A stretch of DNA of 29,646 bases from Kalaharituber pfeilii (Eukaryota > Ascomycota > Pezizomycetes > Pezizales > Pezizaceae), in contig WHUZ01000206.1 of the NCBI GenBank assembly GCA_015179045.1, forward strand, positions 1 through 29,646, written 5' to 3'. Under the pieces are notes generated by a model. It worked only from the letters and a program-made list of their open reading frames with translations, was not told the DNA's origin and did no database searches. Of this stretch, positions 20,152 to 29,269 are shown piece after piece. The stretch's first letter is position 1, and every line of letters begins with the position of its first letter. The translations under genes were made by a program, and so were the position numbers.

Positions 20152-20882
20152 TGTTACGGCTAAGATAAGACTTACCTGTATAAGGAAACACTTACCCTAA
20201 ACTGTTCATAAGACCAATGCTGCTAGAGCGGTCTGATCATCTATGAGGCTTGACAGAAAGTTTTTTGTTGTTCGAATAGGGAAGTGCTAAGGAAGTGTAT
20301 GTCATTGTTTATAGTCTTTGACTTATTAAGCACTCGGTGTATGTGCACATGTATCAGTAACTACTTTTGCATATTTCTTTGTTATGATTATTGGCATTGT
20401 TAAATTGCCATTTCTTTATTTACTTACCTAGTTATGTATGATGTGCTCAGTCTATTTAAGTACAGGTGATAGCATAGTTGAAGAATCAAGATACAAGCAG
20501 TGTTTTAAGTTCACTATACTTCTGAAACCTATCATTTCCTCATTATGCCCATGAATCGCTCCGCTCCACTGCGTACTGCATGCAAAACAGCTGCCCTTTC
20601 GGCCCACTATATATACGCCTCTGTAGCCTTTCCAGCCCGTAGTACATACACCTCCATAGCCTCTTTGGCCCATAACATGTACACCTCCATGGCCATCTCA
20701 ACCCGCAGCATATACACCTTAGTAGCCTTTTCGGCCCACTATATATACGCCTCTGTAGCCTTTCCAGCCTGCAGTATATATACCTCCATAGCGACTCTAG
20801 CCTGCCGAATACACACCTCTGTAGCTGTAACATCTAGTGCCTTCCAGCACCTAGCGAAGCTTAGCTCCTCACGCCGAGAACA
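20152..20882 (+). repeat. 5' LTR of gypsy-2b
   Basis: This 731-bp LTR starts TGTTACGGCTAAG and ends CACGCCGAGAACA, and is the plus-strand counterpart of the gypsy-2a LTRs. It holds seven 33-bp units (about 20598-20830). The interior follows with TTATACTACTTCTCC, as in gypsy-2a. A TATTTAAG box at about 20452 is a possible TATA element. The other side of this element is truncated, so no target duplication can be tested. Confidence 0.9.
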
Positions 20883-20964
20883 TTATACTACTTCTCCTAC
20901 ACCTACCTCACCTTACAATGTCAGCTCAAGAAGAATCATCAACTCTTCCACTTACCTGGAGTAA
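20545..20964 (+). CDS. Open frame through the LTR 33-bp array (11-residue repeats)
   Basis: Starting at ATG 20545, the sense frame of the LTR reads MPMNRSAPLR, then seven units of 11 residues of the type HYIYASVAFPA, RSTYTSIASLA, CSIYTSIATLA, and then runs past the LTR end into the leader. The equivalent frame is open in the gypsy-2a LTRs (16287-15952 starting MPIN; 11774-11439 starting MVMN). In the solo LTR the ATG is ACG and a stop lies upstream of the array. A repeat whose unit is a multiple of three with no stops stays open automatically, so translation is not implied. The product would be hydrophobic and Ala/Ser/Tyr-rich. No known family comes to mind. Confidence 0.35.
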   Translation: MPMNRSAPLRTACKTAALSAHYIYASVAFPARSTYTSIASLAHNMYTSMAISTRSIYTLVAFSAHYIYASVAFPACSIYTSIATLACRIHTSVAVTSSAFQHLAKLSSSRREHYTTSPTPTSPYNVSSRRIINSSTYLE

Positions 20965-22720
20965 CCTTTCTCCAGCGATACAGGAGTTGGCAAGAGAATA
21001 TATGTCACAGCATTCGCAGCCAAAACCTTTCTCTGCCCCCTCTGCATATGATGATGATAATGAAGATGATGATGATTTAGGAAACACTCATAGCAGTATA
21101 GTACTTAGCTATACTGACCTTGCTAATGTATTCAAGGAGAAGCAGCAACAGAGCCGCTTGCCTGAAATGAGCAGAATCACTAAAATCCACTCCCCGACAC
21201 CTTATTACTCTCATGTCAGCTCTCCATTCAGAAAGGAAGTTCATTAACTAGCAGCAGCTGTAGGGCAAACCGTCGAAGCAAGAACAGAGGCTAAGCAAGC
21301 CTTTGCTGATGAAGCGGATCTTCGGATCGAACAAGCAAATATTAATTAGCAGATTCAGGACTATGTGGACTGGCAGTATGGTAAACTGGACAAACACCTG
21401 GCCCAAGCATATGACCGAATAGATACCTTAGCAGGAGCCTTCCAAGGTAATGTATCAACCCCCCTCTCACAGAGTCAGTAAGAGTTATAGGTCATGTTGA
21501 ATGAGCTGGCCAAAGTACTGGCAAATGTGTGGGGCCAAATGCTACAATAGTCGACATTCCAGCCCTTACCCTCAATACAGCCACAACACTCAGCACCCTC
21601 TACCAGATCAAACCTAGGCCAAAAGGGATCTCAACGAAGCTCCCCAGGAGGCTCTCCTCTGCTAGACACTAGTGGTGCTGGTACTCCTACTCATGTCCCT
21701 CCTCATAGTTCCTACCAGAATCGGGACCTGACACCTTCTCCTTCCCCATCTCTTTGATTTCCCATGAGCCAAATATTGCCGTGGGGCCCTCCTCCTCTTC
21801 TTACTTCCCCTGCGAAGATTTCTGCTTCCGACAAGTAGGGTGGGGATGCAATGGAGCTTGACAACTTCCTCTACCAAGTTGAACGATGGATTTGAAGCCA
21901 ACGGCTCATGAGCGACTAAGAATGCTGCGATGCTCTCTCATCCCGCTTAAAGGGCCCTGCTCTCATTTTAGTTTGACAGCATCCTCCTACCACATATCGC
22001 AATATACTTGCTACTCTATACAAGAAGTTCCAGAATTCAGCAGCTATCACTGAAGCTGCTCAAAAGATCCAGACTATAAAGCAAACAGGGCGCATGCAAG
22101 ACTTCTTGATTGAAATTGCTGAGTACAATAATGTAGCAAACATCTCCGACCTCGTTCTCATCTCCTATGTATCTGCAAACATCAATGATAAAGTCCAGTG
22201 ACTTCTCTCTGGCCACCCTAGTTGTAAGAAAAATTGAGAGCTGTGGAAGGAAATGGCCACTAAAATTGCGGACGACATCACCTCCTCGAGCAAATGACCC
22301 ATACCAATTCACACCCCAAGGAACTTGGGCAGCAGCTCTACACTTGCCAGAAAGGACACTGTCTCCTCCATCCCAAGAAATAAGCAGAAAGACAACCAAG
22401 TCTCAGACGAACTCATCTAGAAGAGGAATGCGACTAACTGCTATATCAAGTGCGGGAAGAATGGGCACAAAATCAGGTTGTGTCAAGAAAGGAAGTGGTG
22501 GAATCAGCGGCCCTAGGAAAAGGACAACGACCAAGCAAAGCCTAAGAAAGAAGACAAAGGGGCAGCAAACACCTTGGAGTCATACTTCTCCTGGCCCAAA
22601 AAGAAAAGAATGGACAAAGGCCACCTCAAGATACAGGCTATTGATGAATCCGAGAAGATCAGCGAGTTGTCTGATTCGGAAAACTAGGAGGGGACCCTGC
22701 TCAGCCTGGTAGGACCCCTC
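20918..22720 (+). pseudogene. Gypsy-2b Gag relic
   Basis: Gag starts at ATG 20918 (MSAQEESSTLPLTWSNLSPA), 35 bp after the LTR, matching MLTQEESLTLLLT in gypsy-2a. The first 109 codons are open, with an acidic Asp/Glu/Asn run (DDDNEDDDD). After the stop at 21245 the frame continues with scattered stops: a coiled-coil-like part (VGQTVEARTEAKQAFADEAD), a Ser/Pro/Gln-rich linker, then the capsid (AMELDNFLYQVERW, LKGPALILV, TYRNILATLYKKFQ, RMQDFLIEIAEYNNVANISD). Near 22440 a zinc knuckle YIKCGKNGHKIRLC shows the first Cys as Tyr (TGT to TAT). SYFSWPKKKRMDKGH follows toward protease. Confidence 0.8.
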
Positions 22721-22734
22721 GTCATAGTGACCTT

Positions 22735-23046
22735 CTTAGTTGCGAGATAAAATTCAAGACTGAGAGGAGTGTTAGGGCTATTGTGGATTATATAGCCTCG
22801 GCACCAATTGTTTCTTTAGTACTGGGTAAGGAATTAGGATTGAGGCCATGAGCAAGGCCTGTGAAGATCAAGCAAGGTAATGGTTCTCTCCTCTCCAGTG
22901 GTTCCTTCATTGTGAACACCTCATTTTCATTCTCTGGCATTCCAGTTCTAGATTCTGTCCCCTCTGCTTTAGATTATATACATTCTATTGGCGTTTAGGG
23001 AAAACCTGATAAGGTATCTGTTGACTTTGCTTCTTCTGTCTTGACT
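22735..23046 (+). pseudogene. Gypsy-2b protease fragment
   Basis: SCEIKFKTERSVRAIVDYIA, SAPIVSLVLGKELGLRP and QGNGSLLSSGSFIVNTSFSF match the gypsy-2a protease nearly residue for residue, with extra stops (RP-stop-AR, IGV-stop-GK). The active-site segment is VDYIAS. The match to gypsy-2a ends abruptly at about 23046 after FASSVLTL, giving one truncation breakpoint. The following ~165 bp (23047-23210) is unrelated and unassigned; it could be a piece of the element owning the next LTR. Confidence 0.8.
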
Positions 23047-23210
23047 CTCTGTAATAATCCAACCCAAACCTCTTGCCCCAGACCCTCCAGCTCCAGTCCT
23101 ATACTAGCAACCAACATACTACTCACCAGTACTCGTATACGTGCAGCTGACCTTGACACCCTTGCAATTCGCTGCACTCCTTCTACCACTCCGATATATA
23201 TCCCTGTACC

Positions 23211-23835
23211 TGTAAGCATGCTTAAGCGACATGCCTGCCAGCATCCCGGTCATTGCTTAACAACCCGAACCGAAGAATCTACCAGAACCTGCTAGAAGAA
23301 CCCAGATCTCCAGAACCTGCCGGAAAGCCGCAGAACCCGCCAGAAAGCCATAGAACCTACCAGAAGCCATAGATCCTGCCAGAAGCTATAGACTCTGCCA
23401 GAAAGCCATAGAATCTGCTGGAAACAGGTATGGCCGAGCTTATTCCCGAATATTCTTGACGCTTCTTCCTACTTCCAGTCATTCCCTAGTTACCCATGTC
23501 CTTCCTGTCATTTTCTTTGTTTTCTATGTACTTCTAGCCGACTTCTCGGTTTTCCATGTACTTCGTTTGTTTGCTTGTTTGCTTGTTTGCTTGTTTGCCT
23601 AGATTTTCCACCAAGGGTTTTCTATAAAGAGGCCCTCCTCCCTCCTCCCTCTTGCTTCTCCACGCAACAACTTGTTTCCTACCCAAGTTGTGTATCTAGC
23701 CTTTTAATACATCTACGTCTCGATATCTCATAGTCCCGACCGCCTCTGCCTCCGCCTCCACCGTGACCTCGCCTCGGCGCCCGCCGCCTACCCCGTACCC
23801 AGATCCTGTACCCTGACCCGGACCTGTTCATTACA
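23211..23835 (+). repeat. Unrelated LTR with TGTAA/TTACA ends (gypsy- or copia-type)
   Basis: The block starts TGTAAGCATGC and ends GTTCATTACA, giving 5-bp inverted ends of an LTR 625 bp long. Toward the end lies TATAAA (23623-23628), followed by a strongly CT-rich start region, as in an LTR promoter. The last ~120 bp are GC- and CpG-rich, unlike the RIP-worn surroundings, so this may be a young insertion. No matching partner LTR, purine tract or target duplication is visible (flanks GTACC and CTTGT). It could be a solo LTR or the edge of a truncated element. Confidence 0.6.
23280..23425 (+). repeat. Short tandem array (~22 bp, CAGAACCYGCCAGAAAGCC-like)
   Basis: About six to seven imperfect units of the form CAGAACCTGCCAGAAAGCC plus ATAG lie inside the LTR. 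Unit length varies from roughly 19 to 24 bp. Farther on, 23566-23599 is a (TTTG/CTTG) tetranucleotide run. Both are simple-sequence expansions in the U3 part of the LTR. Confidence 0.7.
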
Positions 23836-23849
23836 CTTGTCCTGTACTT

Positions 23850-25796
23850 TCATTGAAGTAGAGTTAGAACTATTACCTAGTATTTCTGACAGGTAAGAGG
23901 CAGCATAGAAAAGTTTCTTAGTATTACTGTTATAGTAGGATGGATCAGTATTGAAGATAAGATATAACTGAGTAATAAACTTCTTAAACCTCTTTCTAGT
24001 TCTATCAAATAGGGCTAGGTCTGCAACTTTTAGAGTCTTAGAACTTTTGGTTACTTGAGTACTTCCCTGAGTTATTGCTAGATGCTATCATGAAAGCCTT
24101 GGTAATAGTACTTTTATAGAGTTTTAGCTACCTTAGTGATACCATACTCAAGTATATTAAAGTTTACTACAACTCCTTAGATTACTAAGATCACTCCACT
24201 ACTATTAGCTGAGTAGACTCAGTAGGTAAGTAGGTCAAGCCTTGGTTGATTACTGTCAGCTCTAGTCATCCAGAAGTATGATTAGAGCCGGTGGAAAATA
24301 TTGTTCACTTTGTCTCATTGTCTATTAAAGGTAGGTATATTGACTCAGAGTAGGACTTTTGGTTCTTTTTAAGGTGGAGATGGATCTCTTGGTAGGGGAG
24401 ATCAATGTCTGCCAGAAGGGGGGCCGCCACTACCGCCGCCACCACGAGAATCTGGAGGAGGAGGTAGATTGCCACTAGGAGAAGCGGCAGGAGGAGCTGG
24501 AGGTAGAGAAGTGTTTCCAGAGGGTCTGGCCAGATTCGGCTTCTGTGTTTGAGCCAGTCTCACAAGATTTCCAAGTGTGTTTGATATCTTATTGAATTTG
24601 GCAATAAGGGGATTGATTTTGTTTGTGAATTTCGTCACGAGCTCCTTCCTTTATTGCTGAAGAGCAGTCGTGAACTTAAAATCCAAGGCAGCCTATTGTT
24701 AGTTTAGATGACCTTCAAAGTCATTATACTGCTGTTGTATATGACTTAGGAGTTCATCTTTTAGGGCTTCCAGGTTGTGGGTAGTTGTGGCCTGGTCAGT
24801 CTCTCTTTGTTGGTAGTAGGTGGTGGTGAGATTCACAATATCTGGGAGAGCCTTTCTAGCTTCATTGAAAGTATACTCTATGGCTTCCTTCAGCTTCTGA
24901 GTAGTCTTATTTGTGATTTTCCAGAAGGCTACCATTTCCAGTGTTTCTCTATAGGCCTGTGCCATCTTCTTGAATAATTGGGGAGCTGGCATAGAAGTCT
25001 GATATACTGTTTTCTTTCTCTTTACTGAGGATGAAAATAAAGATCCTCATATAAATCCAAATACCTATGATATCAATCCTTTTAGTTTCAGTGATTGCAT
25101 CCTCAGAATCTCAGGGAAGGTCAGGGCTTGTTGTAGTAGCAGGTATAGTGTTAACTGACTCTGCTTTTGCCAGAGGTATTATTATTAAGCATACTATGCT
25201 GGAGGGTATTCCGGTGCAGGCAGAAGTGGTTAGAATTATATATACAGTATTCCTTGTCAAGGTACTTCCACTGGCTTAATCTTCTTGAGGATTGTGGCTC
25301 TAGGTAATAGTCTAGGTATATAGGCAACTGGAGCAGCCTCCATGAGCTCGCACTTAGAGTTGGCTTCGATGGATTTGTGGATGGAGTCTTCGTATTCCTC
25401 TAGTTCCTCGAAGAGTTGGCTACTAAGCAGGGAGGTAACCTCCATAGAATCATCTTGAGAAGTTTCTGCTACCATAATTTATATGAGCCTGGCTCTTTGC
25501 ATGGGGGAAAGATGTGACTGAGCAATTGTTAGCTCTTGCTGTGTAGTATTCAGCTGTAAGGCTAGCTAGTAGATGTAGTCATTAGTAGCTAGTCGAAGCT
25601 AATAGCCCTCATCGACCTCTTGCTATTCAAACTTAATATTAGCACGTTGTTGTTCTTGCTGCAATTGTTGCAATACAAGCTTGTTGTGATAGAAATTAAT
25701 CTGCTCTCTTAACTCTTGCATACGAGTTAATAGATTATGATCATTAGCAATTATCAAGCATACAATTAGTATGATTAAGAGTAGTACATAGAGCAT
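23850..25796 (-). pseudogene. Gypsy-3 Gag relic
   Basis: A minus-strand Gag of a third LTR element. The frame can start at ATG 25796, 29 bp inside the LTR end. It gives a hydrophobic stretch probably changed from Pro/Thr by C-to-T mutation, then a Gln-rich coiled coil (QELREQINFYHNKLVLQQLQ). Next comes an acidic linker (ELEEYEDSIHKSIEANSKCE), then from 24992 helical MPAPQLFKKMAQAYRETLEM and KLKEAIEYTFNEARKALPDI. A Pro/Gly linker (LPPAPPAASPSGNLPPPPDS) follows at ~24440, and from ~24340 a capsid-like region (KVNNIFHRL, FWMTRADSNQPRLDLLTY, YYYQGFHDSI). Stops again sit at likely CAG/CAA/TGG sites. No protease or pol follows; the relic ends near 23850, close to the unrelated LTR. Confidence 0.7.
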
Positions 25797-25824
25797 GAGA
25801 ATGAATAAAAGATGAGTAGTATAA

Positions 25825-26416
25825 TGTTACTACCAGGTACTTCAATATTGCTAAGTAATAATGGTCTAGTATGAATGTTATGGCTAAAGGCAAGTAATGA
25901 AGAAGAGTAAGCAAAGGTAAGTAATAAACTTAAAGTTTAAGTAGAACTTAGAACACCACTAGTGTCTTAATTCTTTATAACTAATAGCAAGCAGTTGGGC
26001 TTATATAGTAAGTACCCATCATATATGACTTATCAATAATTAATAATATAACTATAATGTGATAATACTATCTCATAAAATAGATAAGTAAATATAGAAA
26101 CAGTAACATAATAGAAACATATAATAATGTAGATCCTCTTTCTAAAACCAATATGCAAGCAAAGTGTTATTTATGTTACAACTGTATATTATTAGTAAAG
26201 GTATTGTAAGTAATGCTGGTTGCTTTATAAGTACCGTATATGTCTTAGTGTAGTGTATGTATAAGAACCAACACACACATTTGTGAAATAACCACCGAAC
26301 AACCAAAGTGTACTATGGCTCACCTAATATTGATCAGATACATCTTAGCAAGTCTTATAATAGTATGGAGTAGTACCTTCCTGGTATTTGGTAGGTCTTT
26401 ACCTTTAGCTGTAATA
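25825..26416 (-). repeat. 5' LTR of gypsy-3 (diverged gypsy-2-like LTR)
   Basis: On the minus strand it starts near 26416 with TATTACAGCTAAAGGTAAAG (compare TGTTATGGCTAAGGTAAGAC in gypsy-2) and ends GGTAGTAACA at 25825. TTATACTACT follows, the same first interior bases as gypsy-2. It shares the phrases ATAGAACTTAGAACACC...TGTCTTAATTCTT and the GATCAG...CTTATAA block. About 592 bp, shorter than gypsy-2 because the 33-bp array is mostly gone. Heavily AT-shifted. Confidence 0.65.
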
Positions 26417-26419
26417 ATT

Positions 26420-27040
26420 ATAGCTATAGTGGGCTGAATATAGTGAGTTAGAGTCACTATGGAAGTATATATATAGCAGTTTGAAATAGCTACAGAGCAT
26501 ATATATGATAGACTGAAAGGGCAGCTACTCAGTAGAGAGTGTGCAGTAGAGTGGAACAATTTATGAATATATTGAGAGACTAATAGGTTCAGAGTTATAG
26601 AGAAACTTAGGATACTACTAGTATCTTAATTCTTCTAATTATACTATTATTAACTAGTACTTATATAGACTTTAGTATAATCATATATGAGGTATTGACA
26701 AATAAATAATTGGCTAGTAATATGATAATTCCTTATCAATACCAATACTAATGGTAATAGGCATATATAATGAAAATATACCAAAATAGTATAAGATAAA
26801 GATAATGAATATATAAATATATATATATATATAAATAAAGCTTCTATAACTTAAGTATATATATCAAGCTGCATTCTGAATAATACACTTATCTATAGTC
26901 CTGCACTATCTAAACAATGTGAGAATTAATAGCTAAGCCTAACAGATAATTAGTGCAGTCAATTAGCATTAGTTTTATATTTGATTACAGAGTTAGTGTT
27001 TTCTTCTTGGTGGATAAGTCTTTACCTTTAGCTATAGCAG
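26420..27040 (-). repeat. Second worn gypsy-2-like LTR, truncated
   Basis: Minus strand: starts about 27039 with CTGCTATAGCTAAAGGTAAA and runs through regions equivalent to gypsy-2 (CTATTGACAAATAAATAATTG side, the AACTTAGGATACTACTAGTA phrase, GGGCAGCTACTCAGTAGAGA). It enters the remains of the array (CTATGGAAGTATATATATAG; CTACAGAGCATATATATGAT on the plus strand) before stopping near 26420 against the gypsy-3 LTR. It is extremely A+T-rich with poly(TA) at 26812-26832. A further short echo of the LTR start lies at 27081-27103. Confidence 0.6.
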
Positions 27041-27248
27041 CTAATTAATAATAGAACCTTTGTCTCTTACTATAGTAGTAGGCAAGTTTCTACCTTAGCT
27101 ATATCTTATAATAGTATAATATAGCAGTATAGAAGTATACCCAGAGTAGGACTAAAATACAGTAAGCTATAAGGTTATATAACTGGCCCACTCCTACTAT
27201 ACCTAAAGACCTAGTATGAACTAGTACCAAGAGCCCATATATATAGAT

Positions 27249-27342
27249 GTGCTGGGCTATTCATAACAACGTTCCAGTGGCCACTGGCCCGGGCCACTCA
27301 CCACTGGTCCAGACTACTCAACGGAACACTAGTTCGTCATCA
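27249..27342 (+). repeat. Left terminal inverted repeat
   Basis: Pairs with ~28461-28569 in inverse orientation. After the first ~60 bp the right copy has ~20 extra bases (a second CCAGTGGCCACT-like unit), then homology resumes at ACTACTCAAYGGAACRCTRG. Inside the TIR, short modules such as CCAGTGG, GGCCCGRGCC and CACTCACCACTGG repeat, so each end can also fold on itself. Confidence 0.85.
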
Positions 27343-27569
27343 CACACTAGTACAATGCATTGACCTTTTTGTTCTGCGCACAGAACTACAACAGAATGTT
27401 GGTATGTTGGTGGCTGTTAAAATACTAGAAGGCTCGAAATTGTAATTGTCTAAATCATTTGTTTATTTTTTTGTTTATTTACTCAAGTATTTAAACTTGA
27501 TATTTTTCCATGCTGTCAGAATTTTGAATGTATTCTACATATCGCATTCTGTTCCATACACTTCTCTAG

Positions 27570-27576
27570 TATATAA
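27570..27576 (+). promoter_or_regulatory. TATA box before the transposon's internal gene
   Basis: TATATAA lies 75 bp upstream of ATG 27645, in a stretch with CT-rich leader sequence (CTTTTCGCCTCATTCC). Spacing suits a eukaryotic promoter with a start site near 27600. Confidence 0.45.
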
Positions 27577-27644
27577 CGCCAAGCCTATCTTATTTACCTA
27601 AACTGGTAATTACTTTTCGCCTCATTCCTTAACAATCTTTACCT

Positions 27645-27998
27645 ATGGAGCCTTTTACACCCGATATTCGCCATCAATTCGAGCTATATATTCAATCTCG
27701 GGATTATACAAATAGATATCAAATGGAACCTCAGAAGTTACGTGAAATCCGAATTTTCTGTCCTGATCCAGAATGGCCCATGTCTTCAGCAGCTGAGAAT
27801 AATGTTAAAATTCTTGCTAAGGTAAGTATAATCTATAATGAGATATTTTAATAAAATATTAACAAATTAGAAATTTTTTATTAATGAAGATGTGTTCTAA
27901 TGCGCAAAGCGAATCCTCCCCAAAATGAATACCATCGTGAGGCTATGATAGAAGATCAAGCATTTAACATTATTCAAGATATTCATTACAATCTTAAA
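27645..27998 (+). CDS. Unrecognised two-part gene fragment inside the TIR element
   Basis: From ATG 27645 the frame reads MEPFTPDIRHQFELYIQSRD and, farther on, PQKLREIRIFCPDPEWP and AAENNVKILAK. At 27822 stands GTAAGT, a consensus 5' splice site, with a candidate acceptor AAG at 27889. A second coding-like frame lies at 27900-27998 (ANPPQNEYHREAMIEDQAFN, IIQDIHYNLK). Both look like real protein: no RIP-type stops, mixed composition. However, joining 27821 to 27890 does not keep frame with the second part, so either a frameshift has occurred or the splice choice differs. The frame then runs into the minisatellite, so the 3' part is missing. I do not recognise the protein; it may be the N-terminus of a transposase or a captured host gene. 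Confidence 0.45.
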
Positions 27999-27999
27999 G

Positions 28000-28350
28000 C
28001 TGTTTTTCCTGTCGCTGGAGGGGGTCATTCATTACGCTGTATTTTTTTTTGCCCTGTCACCGGAGGGGTCCTTGATGAAGCTGATTTTTCCTGTCGCTGG
28101 GGGTCCTTGATGAAGCTGTTTATCCTGTCGCCGGAGGGGTCCTTGCTGCTGCTGTTTTTTTGTTTGTTTTTCACTGGAGACAGTTCTTGATGAAGTTGTT
28201 TTTTCCTGTCACTGGAGGGGTCCTTGATGAAGCTGTTTTTTCCTGTAGCCGGAGGGGTCCTTGCTGCTGCTGTTTTTTTTTTTTTTACCGGAGACGGTCC
28301 TTGATGAAGTTATTTTTTCCTGTCGCTAGAGAGGTCCTTAGTAGAGCTGT
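28000..28350 (+). repeat. ~37-bp minisatellite (CCGGAGGGGTCCTTGATGAAG type)
   Basis: At least eight units of the form TTTTTTCCTGTCGC, then CGGAGGGGTCCTTGATGAAG, with GTCCTTG near 28070, 28108, 28138, 28220, 28257 and 28298 and degraded ones between. Variants ending GCTGCTGCTG recur in a larger pattern: the ~118-bp block at 28127-28245 is repeated from 28246. It begins directly at the end of the unknown gene's readable frame. Translated it gives VLDEAVFSC-type repeats, but frames change between units. Confidence 0.85.
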
Positions 28351-28460
28351 TTTTTTTAAATAGTGGATGTGTGGACACGTGAGTATGTGTGTGTGAGTTT
28401 GAGAGGGTGAATTGTAGGTAGAATGAGAAAATTCAAATTCTGAGTGGCCCGGGCCAGTCA

Positions 28461-28569
28461 CAAACCAGCGTTCCATTGAGTAGTCCGGGCTAGTGGCCAC
28501 TGGTCTGGGCCAGTGGTGAGTAGCTCGGGCCAGTGGCTACTGGAACGTTTGTTACGAATGGCCCGGCAC
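28461..28569 (-). repeat. Right terminal inverted repeat
   Basis: Reverse complement matches the left TIR: ATTCGTAACAAACGTTCCAG against ATTCATAACAACGTTCCAG, and the GGAAC...GAGTAGTC inner block. Most differences are C/T or G/A, in line with mutation after insertion. One more GGCCCGGGCC palindrome lies just inside at 28446-28455. Confidence 0.85.
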
Positions 28570-29111
28570 ATAGATACTCCTATATATTCCAACTATACTA
28601 TCAGGAGTTACTAGTAGTTCTACCTTTTAGTACAATAGTTTTTAAGATAGTCAGTTGTAACTCATAATAGTACTACTAGTAAGGTTGCTAGTTCAAATCT
28701 TATATATAGTAAATATGAGATACTATATACAACCTTTAGATTTGAATAGCTTACAGCCACAGGCTGGTTGCTGGTTATAAAGTAGTGTAGTAGCATATGA
28801 AATTGAAGTCCTAAGGTAGTAATAGGTAGCTAAGGATTAATATATAGAGAGTTCAGGACATATTCTACTAAGAGAGAAGTAATATCATGATGGTATAATA
28901 TGGTAATATATAAGTATACTTAGAGTAGGGCTAAAATATACTAAGCTACGAGGCTATATAACTGACCTACTTCTATTATACCTAAAGACCTAGTATGAAC
29001 CAGTACTAAGAGCCTATATACATAGATACTTCTATATATCCTGACTATACTACTAAGGATTATTAATAGTTCTACCTTTTAGTATAATGGTTTGTAAGAT
29101 AGTTAGTTGCA

Positions 29112-29269
29112 ATCCTTAATACTATAATACATAGTATATTTGATGTACTTGTATTGAATTGCATTCTGTTCTTTTCCACAATATCCTTAAAAAGAATGAT
29201 ATTATATTGTTCTTTGACTTAGAATTATAAAATCCCTTTTTGAGAACTTAAATAAAAAGTCTCCCTATA
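29112..29269 (+). other. No recognisable feature
   Basis: AT-rich flank between the TRIM and the RT relic. Nothing supported on either strand. Confidence 0.4.

Larger units (their letters stand above)
27249..28569 (+). mobile_element. DNA transposon with palindromic TIRs, family unassigned
   Basis: The left end GTGCTGGGCTATTCATAAC and the reverse complement of the right end GTGCCGGGCCATTCGTAAC match, and the inverted repeats extend ~100 bp inward (27249-~27342 and ~28461-28569). The element is flanked by ATAGAT on both sides (27243-27248, 28570-28575). The uninterrupted 3' LTR of the host TRIM has a single ATAGAT at 29022-29027, an empty-site comparison inside this window. The TIRs are GC-rich and internally palindromic (CCAGTGGCCACTGG 27274-27287; GGCCCGGGCC 27286-27295). 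It carries a TATA box, a split-looking gene start and a minisatellite. No transposase motif was seen; it is probably non-autonomous. Confidence 0.85.
27104..29111 (+). mobile_element. TRIM-like miniature LTR retrotransposon, interrupted
   Basis: Two ~229-bp direct repeats flank a 224-bp interior with no coding capacity. The 5' LTR is 27104-27248 plus 28576-~28658 (split by a DNA transposon); the interior is ~28659-28882, ending in the purine run AGAGAGAAGTAA; the 3' LTR is 28883-29111. Both LTRs contain the phrases CTATTATACCTAAAGACCTAG and TTCTACCTTTTAGTAYAATRG. Size and lack of ORFs fit a TRIM (terminal-repeat retrotransposon in miniature), mobilised by another element's proteins. It could instead be a deletion derivative of a larger element. 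A second, rearranged copy lies at 17860-18525. I found no convincing target duplication. Confidence 0.7.

Noticed and set aside
22167..22712. 181-codon plus-strand frame rich in Lys, Arg and Ser
   Set aside because: It overlaps the Gag capsid and zinc-knuckle frame in another phase; the Gag frame carries the recognised motifs.
28670..28710. tRNA B-box-like GTTCAAATC in the TRIM interior, suggesting a SINE
   Set aside because: No A box, no tRNA fold and clear LTRs on both sides; a chance match is likely.
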